Assembly: GCF_001039355.2 (NCBI RefSeq)
Contig: NW_019773581.1
Coordinates: 89,286 to 130,910 of the forward strand
Direction: 5' to 3'
DNA from: Lingula anatina
Lineage: Eukaryota; Brachiopoda; Lingulata; Lingulida; Lingulidae
Length of the DNA stretch: 41,625 nucleotides
A model generated the notes under the pieces. The model saw only the letters and a list, made by a program, of their open reading frames with translations, had not been told where the DNA came from and did no database searches. Position 1 is the stretch's first letter. Every line of letters begins with the position of its first letter. Shown one piece after another: positions 11,973 to 22,929 of this stretch. The position numbers were made by a program, and so were the translations under genes.

Positions 11973-12239
11973 TAAAACTCAAGATGTTAAAAAATACGCA
12001 AGTGTTGATGTGAGATTCGTGGTATGTCATGCAAAAAATTTGATGAGGCATTCGTAATCTTGACCTATCAGAGAACAAACCGTTGCTTGCTGCGGTTAAA
12101 ACCTTTTTGTCCCTCACAGGTGTCGATTTTGTCACAATGCCATTGGGTACTGCCTGCCTAAAAACAACTCAAAACAGAATTTTATTTTTGAATGAAAAAT
12201 ACACCTACATACAACTTTCGTATGAGTCACAAAGCATAC

Positions 12240-13157
12240 CTTATTAAAATCCCCAACAAGGAATCCTTGCATCAATCCACTGTATGTAAAAATTGGAAAT
12301 AACAGCAAAACGTTCATATTCTTCCACACGCTCACTGTAGCCAATATCAGGGACACACTTGTGTTTTTCCTGGCAGGATCAGGACCAATCGCGGATAACG
12401 GTTTGAGGAATACGACAGTTGCGATCATACAAAACAAGGCACAGCCAGCGTAAACGCCGACCAGTGTGTACGTGGCTGATTTAGACGGTAAGGAAAAGCC
12501 AACTTCTTCGCATGAATCAGTCTCAGTTGGGCAAGCACGTGTGTCACATTGGATCGAAACATTCAGACAGCGCGTGTTGTTGTCCGAAATATTCATATTC
12601 ACACTTGTCACATCTGTCACATCACTGTCCTGCTTTAAAATCAGCCAGGACAACAAGTTACCCCAAACAAAAGACAACTTATAGAAGGAGAAAAAAATCC
12701 CATTGAATTTGCTTATAGAAATATCAGTACGGGTCATGAGTCTGATGGCATGTTGCTCAGCTAGAACTGTGCAGTACATGCACGCTACGGGTGTATGTGT
12801 CCCAAGTATCAACCCTACGATTGCTGCTGCTGGAATAACAATGTAAGTAACAGGGTAGAACAGCGACAGCTGTAACAATAAAATGCTTAAAAAACCACAA
12901 ATAACGTATCCTTTTGGCGTAAGTTTTTCTATCAGAAACGGCCCCGCAAATCCCGATATAATGTATCCCGCATACTGAACGGCGAGAGTTGTAAAACCAA
13001 GGCCATTTTTAGCTAGAAGGCCACTCTGTATTGCCAGCATTCCGGTCACTGGTGTGTGACCTAGTGAGTACAATACAGACAGAAATAAAAGATCCATCCA
13101 CACTTTTCTAATCAATGTATTCTCTTGCTTTCCCATCGTGTCGTCTCTTCTCCCCAT
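12240..13157 (-). CDS. UNC93A-like: V4: divergent UNC93-like variable first exon, paralog of V3
   Basis: Encodes 306 residues from ATG at 13155-13157 (MGRRDDTMGKQENTLIRK). The Met at 13134-13136 aligns better with V3 and may be the true start. It shows the same departures as V3: AIQSGLLAKNGLGF in place of LQSSLN, and THTPVACMYC in place of PLWTAQG. The loop carries NIS, NNT and NVS sequons and CDTRACP, with extra cysteines before and after. The exon ends GDFNK with donor AAG|GTATGC, phase 0. The open frame runs on past the donor through a stretch with no family similarity, which is intron. V4 differs from V3 by many conservative substitutions but keeps an intact frame, which argues both are under selection. 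Confidence 0.87.
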
Positions 13158-13335
13158 ATTTACTTCTGAAGGGATTTTCAAAATGTATTCCGACAAATAT
13201 GTTCAACTTGTTCAACTAAAATACGATAACGGCAATGTAAGATACATCCTAAAATCGCCTGTGCAACTTTTTCTCACTACCAGGTCACAGACTGCACCTT
13301 ATTGACACCATAGCTGATCATGTGGAGTTATCGCT

Positions 13336-13343
13336 TTATATAC
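13336..13343 (-). promoter_or_regulatory. Candidate TATA box of V4
   Basis: GTATATAA (minus strand), 179 bp upstream of the V4 ATG and aligned with the V3 candidate box inside a conserved upstream block. The same octamer occurs upstream of V8, V10 and V11. Confidence 0.4.
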
Positions 13344-13973
13344 GCAATATCTGTTAGTGGCACTCAGTACATCAACAAAGATTATGCTGCAACCCAACTT
13401 TAACTTCTTTCAGTTACATAGTTATGTTACAATTAGATTCCGAACGTCGACCAAGCACTATTTAAAATGCTGCCTAAAATAGGTCTGCCTGTTCGTGTAG
13501 ATACATATCTTAACGCAAAAAAAGTTGCAGACAGATTTTTTTTCATTATAAGTTTTAATTTAATTTACTATTTTGGGCTCAGTTTGTTTTACTCGACATG
13601 TCAAGGTGAAGACTGCATCGCTGTTGCAGGATTTTCCACCTGGAACTTCTTTGCTGTGAAGATCAATCCGCCCGGGCGTCCAACTCCTGCACAGACGCCA
13701 TTTAATTTGATGATTAAACTATACAAAGGTTATCACCTGGTGTAAGTAAACACAGGAATAGTGTACAGCGGGATGTTAAATCTTAAAGAGATAATAAATT
13801 TTCACATCAGATCTATATTTCACAATAGAAACATTGTGAACAACTCATAGAAATATAATATATTCTGTTTTACCACAAAAATGGCAGTTATAGCTATTAT
13901 TCTGATATCTGAGCTTGTCTTTAGACCACATGACCTCCATTGATGGCTATACTACGTCATATTCACTTAACAG

Positions 13974-13975
<2 letters not shown>

Positions 13976-14025
<50 letters not shown>
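13976..14025. repeat. (TA)n microsatellite
   Basis: Uninterrupted alternating T-A run of about 50 bp. Confidence 0.95.
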
Positions 14026-14030
<5 letters not shown>

Positions 14031-14202
14031 GGAACTAACTTTGAATGTAAAAATAGGTTCGCTAACCATTGGTAAGTATGGGAAAATTGATGTTTACTCT
14101 AGGAAAATTAATCTTTTTGGCCAAAACAAAGAGTTATAATCCCTTTAAGATAAAGCAAATTAGGAATACGAGGTGGTCATATAGGGTAACGTAAAGACAT
14201 GA

Positions 14203-14351
14203 AGGCCGCATGCACAACAGTTTTGATATGAGGACCTTCAAATCTGCTGATCAAATATGTCCGACCACTTAAAGCTTGCTGCAAAATCCCTTAATAGACA
14301 CTGAATGGGTTATGCTGCAAGCTCTCAAGTGGGACGGCTGTGAACGCGCCC
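14203..14351. mobile_element. Foldback MITE family B, decayed copy B3
   Basis: Left end GGCCGCATGCACAACAGTTT and CTGCTGATCAAATATGTCCG match element B1. The right part (TCTCAAGTGGGACGGC) matches the B1 right arm but its end is missing. Confidence 0.45.
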
Positions 14352-14677
14352 CGAGTTTCATCTGATAGCTCTGTTTTTGCTTAAGTGACCTCTCTGCCAG
14401 TAAACCGCTGGCCAACCCCATGTGAAATTGATGGCATGTAGATTTCTGGTTGATGGATTTCACATGGTTTCTTTTATTTACTGTGCGTGTGTGTGCGTGT
14501 GTAAGTGAAACAGCCTTACGCATAATGCGTGCAAACGTACGGTCGAGGCTGCCTTTAACAGTAATACGCAAGTGCCAACGAACCTACATGTAACAAAAAT
14601 ATAAAAGAGGATCATGTAAAAATAAACATGACCAAGTCAAATGGTTGATATTGTCAGTCTTTTGCACTCTTCCCTAC

Positions 14678-15649
14678 CTTAGATACTTCGCCAAACAGAA
14701 AAGCTTGATGCAGGCCATTGTAACCCATTAATGGAATGAGGAGAGTAAGTTTATGGTTGCTTAGTAACTTGACTGTCGCTAGAAGAAGAATCTTCGTTTT
14801 GAGCACGACCTTCCTGCGCTTTGGCGGTTTAAACAACATACTGGCCAACAGAGTGGACAATACTACCATCCCAATGTTCACACCTAACAGTGTGTAAACC
14901 AGACGCTCTGCTGGTCTCTCTAGGCTAGTTTCGTTCTGCGATCGTATGGAGTCATCCAATGGACAACTGTGTACGCTACAAGTTAACTTTGGTTCCCCTG
15001 CAAGGTTGACATTCACAGTACTATTTCTGACTGCAGCGTCCACTCCTAGAGTAAAATTCAAAACACCATTTTCAGGCGCGTTGCCCTCGCGTTGCATAAA
15101 CACGAGCAGCGTGACCAAATTGCCCCACACATGTGCCGTTTTGAATATAAGGTAAAATATCCCATTGAAGAGACTTATGACAACATCTGGCGCTTTCTCC
15201 GTCGCAGAGGCGTGGTTCAAAGCAAGAGTTGTAACATACTCTCCCTGAACAGTCATCAAAGGACCCTGGGACAATCCCATCAAGAGAGCCCCGGGGATAA
15301 CCGTAAAGAAACTAGGGTAGAAATTTGATGCTTGCCAAAGTGCTTGAATCAGGAATCCTGCAATTAACGTCTTCTTAAGTGTGAGTTTTTGGAGAACAAA
15401 CGGGACAATGAATGCTGACACCAGTGTCGTAAAACTTGCTGCTGCCAACGCGAGGGTTCCCAGGCCGTCCTTCGCGTTGAGGCTTGTCTGGATCGTATTT
15501 AGGCAGCAATGCGGTGTAAAAATGAGCGTAAATAAGATCGCAAATACAAGAATATCCCTGTAACTCCTTTTAGAGGACGTTTCAAGCTCTCTGTCCTTGT
15601 TAGGTGTTGAACCATGCCGAATCTTTCTCACAGTAACAGGAGGAGCCAT
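14678..15649 (-). CDS. UNC93A-like: V5: UNC93-like variable first exon (paralog of V6)
   Basis: Encodes 324 residues from ATG at 15647-15649 (MAPPVTVRKIRHG); the open frame extends upstream without an ATG. A basic cytosolic lead of about 35 residues precedes TM1. The signature is TIQTSLNAKDGLGT, then GPLMTVQGEYVTT after TM4 (the family Trp-Thr-Ala is altered to Met-Thr-Val), and WGNLVTLLVF in TM5. The loop has sequons NFT, NST and NET and the motif CSVHSCP. TM6 follows RPAERLVYTLLG. TM7 ends HQAFLFGEVSK. The donor is AAG|GTAGGG, phase 0, exon end 14678. It is clearly similar to V6, so a tandem pair. No local C-terminal exons. Joined to C2-C3 it would be about 580 residues. Confidence 0.88.
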
Positions 15650-16229
15650 TTTCCTCCACGTTTCAACGTACAAGCACTTTGTATCCTGTTATACAAACCC
15701 AACCCGAGACAGTACAAGATTACCCAACGAAACGGAAATAGTGCAAATATAGCTTCTTACGTAACTGATTGGTGCCAAAGCCGACATTCAGCTACTAAAC
15801 TTTAAGGGGCACAACTCGACAACTGTGATGTTTCTGAATTTGCAGCTGCCATTAGGAATTGTTCGAAAAAAAGGAGACTCAAGCGCTGCATAAATTGTCT
15901 GCAGGTCGGAAAGCACAGCTATGCACAAGTAGTGCTGTGAGCTACTTCAGGCCACCTTCGTATTACGTGGTAACTTGTCATGAAGAGTCAAGAGTCACCA
16001 TTGTCTTAACTGAAATGTGCCACACACAAGGATTGCCCCTATATATTTTCAAGCGTTCTGATTAATGATTATCTACCAGTACGTATGACAGCACCTGTGT
16101 GAACACTGTGTAGGAAAAGCTACAGTGCAGTCAGCTGGCATCACATCATGTACGATAGAGTGACACTAAACTTATGCAACCTCACCAATAAGATAAGATG
16201 ATCACTGGACAAGACTAAATAGCCTAAAC

Positions 16230-16233
<4 letters not shown>

Positions 16234-16305
<72 letters not shown>
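16234..16305. repeat. (CT)n(GT)n compound microsatellite
   Basis: CT run to 16270 followed directly by a GT run to about 16305. Confidence 0.95.
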
Positions 16306-16307
<2 letters not shown>

Positions 16308-16332
16308 CGCACGTGGGTGTAAAATAAATAAA

Positions 16333-16600
16333 TTGCCGTATGACCTTGTGGTCAGACTGTCCGCCTCCGGAGAGGGAGGACGTGGCTTTGACCCCGTCTG
16401 GGGACATATCAGATATTCATATATAGTGTTTGCTGTTTCCCCGCTTGGCACTCAGCACAATAGGGTTGAAGCAGGGTAGAGTTCCTGGTGTGACAATGAA
16501 GGATATTGTTCGTATGGTAGCTTTCAGCACCTCTTATGGGCTTTATCCTACCCAGGAAAGGAGGGAGATTCCCTACACCCAGTGAGTCTGTATTATAGTG
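16333..16600 (+). mobile_element. Possible tRNA-derived SINE
   Basis: The stretch CCTTGTGGTCAGACTGTCCG then GCTTTGACCCCGTC is spaced and shaped like degenerate A and B boxes of a tRNA-type Pol III promoter, next to an A-rich and microsatellite boundary. It does not read as a functional tRNA. The 3' limit is uncertain and no second copy is visible in the window. Confidence 0.35.
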
Positions 16601-16822
16601 CCAAACTGACCACTGCAAACCGCACCGATTCGCGTGTGGAGTGCAGTTTTTAAGAAAGTGACTTTACTTTTACATCAAACAAAAGCAAAGAAAACAAATG
16701 TAATTCATCCTGTAAAAAAAGCATAATAAACTTAATAAACTCGTAAAAGAGAATAAAATAAAGATATTAATATAACCGATTAAATTGGGCGATATCTACA
16801 CTGATTTTACACACACCCCTAC

Positions 16823-17749
16823 CTTAGATACTTCGCCAAACAGAAAAGCTTGATGCAGACCATTGTAACCCATTAATGGAATGTGAAGAGTAAGTTTATG
16901 GTTGCTCAGTAACTTGACTGTCGCCAGCACAAGATCCTTCGTTTTAAGCAAACGCCCGATCTGCTTTGGCGGTTTAAACAAAATTAGGGCCAGAAGAGTG
17001 GACAAAACTACCAGCCCAATGTTTGCACCTAGCAGTGTGTAAACTAGACGCTCATCTGGTCTCTGCACGATAGTTTTGTTATGGGATCTTATGGAGTCGT
17101 CCATTGGACAGCTGTGAACGCTACATTTCAAGTTTGGTTCAGCTGTAAGGCTGACATTTACAGTAATATTGTTAGCGTCCACTCCGAGGGTAAAATTCAT
17201 TATACCATTATCATCCGGGTTCTTCTCGCGTTGCATAAACACAAGCAGCGTGACCAAATTGCCCCATATATGTGCCGTTTTGAATATAAGGTAAAATATC
17301 CCATTGAAGAGACTTATGACAATATCTGGCGCTTTCTCTGTCACAGAGGCATGGCTCAAAGCTAGGGTTGTAACATATTCTCCCTGAACAGTCCACAAGG
17401 GACCCTGGGATAATCCCACTAAAAATGCGCCAGGGATAACCGTAAAGAAACTAGGGTAGAAATTTGACGCTTGCCAAAGCGCCTGGATCAGAAAGCCTGC
17501 AAGTAACGTCCTTTTTGGTGTGAGTTTTTGTAGTACGAATGGGGCAATGAATGCTGACGCCAGTGTTGCCAAACTCATCACAGCCATGCCAAGAGTTCCA
17601 AGGCCATCCTTTGCGTTGAGGCTTGTTTGGACCATAACGAGGCAGCTATGCGGAATGTATACGAGAGTGAATAAGACCGTAAACACAAGCACATCCCGAT
17701 ATGTCGTCTTGGTGGAACTGCTACTTTTGATGCCTTTAAAAGGTGCCAT
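16823..17749 (-). CDS. UNC93A-like: V6: UNC93-like variable first exon (paralog of V5)
   Basis: Encodes 309 residues from ATG at 17747-17749 (MAPFKGIKSSSSTK), chosen because it aligns with the V5 start. An in-frame ATG at 17816-17818 would add 23 residues. Landmarks: MVQTSLNAKDGLGT, GPLWTVQGEYVTT, WGNLVTLLVF, loop sequons NFT, NIT, NVS and NKT, CSVHSCP, RPDERLVYTLLG, and TM7 ending FGEVSK. The donor is AAG|GTAGGG, phase 0, exon end 16823, identical to V5. TM1 and the TM3-TM5 block are nearly the same as V5, while the loop differs more. No local C-terminal exons. Confidence 0.88.
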
Positions 17750-18574
17750 TATATCACCAGTTCTCGTTCTTCCAACAACGGATGGAGTCTTCTTCCTGTG
17801 CTCACAAATAATACGCATTTAATCTTCAATAACCTGATTTCTGAGGCAACAAGATAACCGGGCGAGAATGAAAAGCGCTGACTTATCTGACCGGCAAGAC
17901 AATCAGCAGTAAACTTCTATAGTTGAAGTGTTGTAACTCGATAGCTTCATTTTGGTTAAATTGTTTAGTAGTAAGTGCTTGGAATAATTTCCTGACAGGA
18001 AAAAAGAAACAACTAAGTCCTCGTGGAACCTTCACGCCTGTTTTACGCCGTCATTGTATTCTATGTACCAGCTTCTCATGACGTCGCAAAACTTGGATTC
18101 CATTGTCTTAATGGAAATGTGTTACCCATGCGGTGGACTTTTTTTTCAAATGTACTTTAAATCTATATTCGTGTGACATGCTCTTCTGTTCAGTTTTCAC
18201 TCACAGAAAAAAAAAAAACATTTGTGAAGCTTTTTGCGAGAACTAGCAGTGCGGTTAACTAAGGTTAAACTGAAGTACGGTGGTCCTTATTATATATGTC
18301 ATAAAATCTAACCAATAAGATAAAGGATGTACTTGACTTATCAAAAGAAAATACGCGTACGTCTCTTTCAAGTTATATCTGAACACATTGCACAGAAAAT
18401 GCCAGACGTTTTGTGTTCTTGTCTTCTTTGTAATGCTTTCGTGTTTTGTTGTAGTTTATTGTTCCCCTTTGTCTTGAATATATTTACAACATATTTATAC
18501 TTCACGTACAGATAACATTTGCATCTGCGTTGTGCATTCTAAGTTGCAATAATTGTTTCCAAGAAAAACAGGTA

Positions 18575-18715
18575 TGGGCGAATTCCCAATGAAACCATCA
18601 CTCTGCGAAAATCGATCAAACTCTGCTGGGACTGTCTCTGGATGCAATCATATTAACTGGATGACACACCTCCTCGAGCAGTTAGGGGTGATTAACTTTC
18701 GTATGCGTTCGGTCG
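18575..18715. mobile_element. Foldback element A, partial copy A1
   Basis: CGAATTCCCAATGAAACCAT and ATCGATCAAACTCTGC match the left arm of A2 (23910). AGGGGTGATTAACTTTCGT matches the middle of A4 (31785). The matching right arm is missing. Confidence 0.5.
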
Positions 18716-18720
18716 CACCC

Positions 18721-18753
18721 AGCACTCGGTAAACTAAGTTCAGAAAACATTTG
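18721..18753 (+). repeat. Left arm of inverted repeat flanking V7
   Basis: AGCACTCGGTAAA then CTAAGTTCAGAAAACATTTG. It recurs in inverse orientation at 20356-20400, with a 12 bp difference in the middle. Confidence 0.7.
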
Positions 18754-18857
18754 TTCTTAATATCTTTAATAATTTGAACCTTGTATAAATATGTAAATCA
18801 AAAAGCAAACTTCGCCAAAATCGAGGTGTGTTAAAAAAAACATTCTAATCAACTCAC

Positions 18858-19760
18858 CTTTGAAACATCACCCAACAAAAATGCCCCGTGCATTCCACAA
18901 AAAGTCATCAAGGGAGCCAACATCACCATATTGGCCGTCTTCAATAATGCCAATGTGGACAACAGAAGATCTTTTGGGCCCACCAACTTCTGGTTGCCGT
19001 GTTTATAAAGGCTTTCATCTTTCAGGGCGAAGAACGTAAAAACAATCCCACTTAAGGCCAGGGAGAGATAGACGCCCATTAAAGCGTACCTCAGCTCATC
19101 TGACACATTCGTGTTGCTGTCCTGAATCGGCGCTTCCTCAGATGCATTGCACGAGGAAGCTGGGCAGTATCCAATGCCGCACGTGGGTACTGTTGTCAGG
19201 TTGGCAGCAGTGATGCCGTCAACCGAACTGTTGATACTTGGGTGCAAAGGATGTGCTCTGTTCTTGAGCACAACCCATGATAGGAGATTACCCCAGACAA
19301 AACTGGATTTGTACATAAGTCCAAATATGCCTTGGAATGAACTGACTGTCGCATCACTGCTTGCCAGTCCTCGTTGATCCGCCAAATCCATGGCATATGT
19401 TGTGGTCAGGTACCCCTGGGCGGTCCACACCGGGTTCACCGTGAACCCCTTCAACACAGTTATAGGTACGACGGTATAGGTAGACCGATAAAAGTTAGCA
19501 GCGTGAAATAACGCATGGGTCAAGAAACCGACCATGAGGATCCGCTTCAAACCTATCTTCTCTACCACAACCGGAGACACCAGCGCAGACAGAACCGCCA
19601 CGCCATAATTCAGACTGAGCGCGAGAACACCAAAATCCTCTTCCTTGTTTAGGCTCGTCTGTATGGTCTCTGACCCGTGCCAGCCCGTGAACACGATCAG
19701 GAAGGCCGTGGACAAAGCCAATATGTTTTGCAGATCTTTACAGGTTGTACAAATCGACAT
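18858..19760 (-). CDS. UNC93A-like: V7: divergent UNC93-like variable first exon
   Basis: Encodes 301 residues from ATG at 19758-19760 (MSICTTCKDLQNIL); the upstream frame lacks another ATG. It has a very short lead before TM1, then TIQTSLNKEEDFGV (the usual GGLG is DFGV), NPVWTAQGYLTTTYA after TM4, and WGNLLSWVVL in TM5. The loop is long, with sequons NSS, NLT, NAS and NVS, CGIGYCP and an extra Cys (SSCNAS). TM6 follows DELRYALMGVYLSLALSG, and TM7 ends FLLGDVSK. The donor is AAG|GTGAGT, phase 0, exon end 18858. It is a singleton without a close paralog in the array, bracketed by an inverted repeat. No local C-terminal exons. Confidence 0.87.
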
Positions 19761-20355
19761 TATGTATAAACTACACGAAGACAAAAATATGGCTGTAAAC
19801 TAACATGCACTAGCTTGACCTTAAACTGGTATTGAAGTGGTGCAAAAACACCAACGTGTGTCAGCACAGGTGGTCTTGACAAAGTTTCAATATGTACCGT
19901 CAGGGGTGCTTATGTACCTCTCTACGCCTGACCCGGTATACATTAAAGCTCTTTTTGTACCTCTTGTCAGGCCTTTTGAGGTCATGATTCCCTGCATGCC
20001 CCTCCAGCGATATGCCACTCTCTGCATCATGTGATTGTGTAGTATTTAAACTTTAGTCTGGTGAATGAACGTCACTGTAAATGCAGTGCATGTCTCACAT
20101 GCCCTCACTTGCTCGTGACGTACATGCATATAGTGAGAAACAAATTAAATGTGGAGATACCGTGCAGTTACATCACCCGTAGAGCGTTTGGTATCCATTT
20201 ACATGAGACCCAGACGTGTCCCCGATAAAGGTCACGATACAAATGTCCACTTACCCCTTATCTTAAATCATCTAACAAACCACAAAACAGTACAAGCATT
20301 CACGGCTATATACTTAAAAGCACATCACTGATTCACGTGAGGTTAAAATTTAGAG

Positions 20356-20400
20356 CAAATGTTTTCTGAACTTGGTATCCAGCCTCCTTTACCGAGTGCT
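20356..20400 (-). repeat. Right arm of inverted repeat flanking V7
   Basis: Reverse complement of 18721-18753 with a 12 bp internal insertion: CAAATGTTTTCTGAACTT at one end and ACCGAGTGCT at the other. Confidence 0.7.
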
Positions 20401-21141
20401 AGAAATTAAGCGAATGTCAAACAGGGGCTTTACTTTTTTAAGATAGCGTGAATACAAATTGAGTTGGTTATTGAATGTTTCATACATAGAGATGATGTCT
20501 GTTTAGGTGGAGATGACTTTACTGGTGACAATTCACCAAAATAACCTACAGGCGCGCTCGATCGTGAAGTGAGAGCAGAGGGCGGGGGGTTAAGGTAATT
20601 AGGAGCAAGACTGATAACCTTTGCCTATGTGATGAATATGGAGATTTGAAGATGGAAGGGGTGAAAGTAAAAAAAAAAAGTAAGTGAATGCAAGTCCCTG
20701 GGTGGGATCCAATGTAAACGATGAAGGGGGAAGTAGCACAGAGGTTGACATAGATAATTATATCGGGGTGGAATAGCTGGGGAAAAGAGAACTGAAAACA
20801 ACTATATATAATTTACATTACGCCAGCAGCTTTTTTGTTTGTGTGTATGAAAATAAATAAATAAACATTAAACCCGCGACGAGACGAAATGCGTTATAGT
20901 GAAGAAATTCATATCTACACATCGGGCTTCACGAAGTTGTGCTTTTCAAACGTCTTAAAGTGAACAGTTTGCTACCACGTCCTCAAGTTTATTCACCTTG
21001 CTTCTTCGATTTGCTAAATTTTTTCAAAAGTTAAAATAAGATTTCTAATTGAGAAGTCTGGTTATATTAGGCAACAGATCAGTGATTGTAATTCCACTGA
21101 CTGTACTTTCCGGTATTCCACAAACAAAATTTTCCAACAAA

Positions 21142-21143
<2 letters not shown>

Positions 21144-21196
<53 letters not shown>
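21144..21196. repeat. (CA)n microsatellite
   Basis: Uninterrupted CA run of about 53 bp. Confidence 0.95.
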
Positions 21197-21198
<2 letters not shown>

Positions 21199-21864
21199 CT
21201 TGTTTTAGTTTTATCATATGTAGATACAAAGTACGACCACGCTGAGGTGTGAGGCACTGCATTTACTGATGCATGCATTATGGATAAAAGGACTTCGGCA
21301 CTCAAGTGAGAGAGCAATGATTTCGGGACAGTCACGTTCTTTCTGCAGCCAGGGTTACGGTCCTGTGCAATATATAAATCTAAATTTTAAATTCATCACT
21401 TCCGGAGCTTACGCGCCAAATTAAATGTACCTCGAAAACATCTTTTCTCTTAAATACTGTTCTAACTATCTGCCCAGGCGTTCTGACCGCCGGGTCTTCC
21501 TGTACATTTCGAAGGACAATATTCACATCGAGCACTTTAATTTGAGGGGTTTTATCGTTTTATAGTCCGAATGGAAGCTTGTAAATAGCTGTGCAGAACA
21601 TGTAGACATTAATTGACTTAAGGGACTTTTTCAAATGGATATAGTGAACATTTAAATCTGCACCAGTCTCTCATTTACCTTACACACAATTCGGGTGGAT
21701 AACTAAAATGACATATACCCTGAGTGTCAGGGCACTGTAAAGCTAGCTTGCTAACTATTCATAGCTTTTCATGGGATAGCCTTTTGCTGATATGGGTTGC
21801 ATATGAAATCAAGATCGAGCTGGCAATACTTAAATCCAGAACCTAGAGTAATAGCATACGGTAC

Positions 21865-22929
21865 CTGAGTAAAGACCGCACTCAAAAAAGCCATCTGTAC
21901 ACCGTTAGAAACACAAAGAGATATCAGCAAACACATTGATGGGCACTTCATAAGTATGACAGTGGCTAAAATTAGTTGCTTGGTGTCTTCAGCCGTCAAC
22001 TTTTCCTTGCGTTCCGCTTTCTGTTCTTTCAGGGCAAATGCTGTGATGCCCGCCCCGATCACGACCAACCCCATGTAAGACCCAAGCAGGATGTAAACCA
22101 GGGTATCTTCCGGTCTTGGGGACTGTGTTCCTACGTGCACATGTCCCGAAACCCAGTTGTCTGGGCAGCTTTTGACTCCGCACAAAGAAGAAACTCCGGT
22201 TTCCTCTGACGAAGCATCCCCAGGTTTCTCAGAAAAATTGCTTAATGAGCTGTTTCTGTAGTCATAATAAGAGTGTTTTGATTGCTGCAACACAAGGGTT
22301 GACAGCAAATTTCCTGAAATCTGTGCTGATTTGAAACATGACCAGAAAATACCGTTGAAGTTGCTAATAACATCATCTTTATTTCGCTCGGTCAGGGCAG
22401 CGTTGTGAATTGCAGCAGACGTCACGATGTACCCCTGGGCCGTGAAAATAGGTGTCGCCAGCAGCCCAGAAAGGACAGACCCAGGGATCATGGTGTACAA
22501 GCGAGGATGGAAATTTGCAGCGTAAAAGAGAACATTACATCCAATAAACATTAGCAAAGTGTACTTAGATCCTAGCTTAGCTACGATAACGGGAGCATAG
22601 AAAGACGAAACTATCTGAGTGCCGTAAGTGACGCTCATGGCTGCAACGCCAAGTCCGCCCTCAAAGTTAAGACTACTCTGTAGATTCAACTGGCTGAACC
22701 ATGCACTGAATACAATATTAAATATGGCAGTGATGATGGCGAGGTCAAAATAGGTTTGCCGTATCTTTCGACGTAAATCCAACTTCACAGTTACTTTAAA
22801 ACGTTCCACATTGTTCCCTTCACTTGATAATTCATCGCGGCTTTTGGCCTCCTTTTCACAACGAAAATATTCTTGGAATATCTCTAAATCAGTCTCCAGA
22901 ACACCATTTCCCACTTCTTTTACTGACAT
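21865..22929 (-). CDS. UNC93A-like: V8: UNC93-like variable first exon, long N-terminus, weak donor
   Basis: Encodes 355 residues from ATG at 22927-22929 (MSVKEVGNGVLETDLEIF). The frame continues upstream without an ATG. The cytosolic lead is about 65 residues, Glu-rich. Landmarks: NLQSSLNFEGGLGV, TPIFTAQGYIVTSAA, SGNLLSTLVLQQS (Trp before GN replaced), loop sequons NSS and NFS, CGVKSCPDNW, SPRPEDTLVYILLGSYMG, and TM7 ending SAVFTQ. The exon ends CAG|GTACCG, phase 0, at 21865. Gln replaces the usual Lys, and the donor is the only one in the array without G at +5. The open frame runs on past the donor into sequence with no family similarity. A GTATATAA box lies about 330 bp upstream. Confidence 0.85.

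Larger units (their letters stand above)
11213..12239. other. Inter-cassette region V3-V4
   Basis: V3 upstream region (11213 to about 11500, conserved with the V4 upstream region) followed by foldback element B2 and then the block downstream of the V4 donor, conserved with 10050-10309. No coding exon seen. Confidence 0.55.
13158..14677. other. Inter-cassette region V4-V5
   Basis: V4 upstream region, a (TA)n microsatellite and a decayed family-B element. No exon resembling C2 or C3. Confidence 0.55.
15650..16822. other. Inter-cassette region V5-V6
   Basis: V5 upstream region, with a block near 16186-16200 (CCAATAAGATAAGATG) shared with the V6 upstream region, then a compound microsatellite and a SINE-like segment. 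Confidence 0.5.
17750..18857. other. Inter-cassette region V6-V7
   Basis: V6 upstream region with AACCAATAAGATAAAGGATG near 18309 (shared with V5) and a half copy of foldback element A near 18575. No coding exon seen. Confidence 0.5.
19761..21864. other. Inter-cassette region V7-V8
   Basis: Boundary between the two subfamilies. It holds the V7 upstream region, the right arm of the inverted repeat and a (CA)n tract. No gene seen. Confidence 0.55.

Noticed and set aside
15092-15328. Plus-strand open frames over V5 and V6 that look alike
   Set aside because: Their likeness follows from the V5/V6 minus-strand homology; they are antisense shadows.
16333-16405. A functional tRNA gene
   Set aside because: A and B boxes are degenerate and no cloverleaf closes; SINE-like at best.
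21144-21196. CA, TA and CT runs as CRISPR-like or structured repeats
   Set aside because: Plain microsatellites with no spacer structure.
21769-21864. Coding extension of V8 past its donor (likewise V4, V9, V12)
   Set aside because: The sequence after the conserved TK/TQ motif has no similarity between V exons, except between the duplicates, and a GT donor is present.
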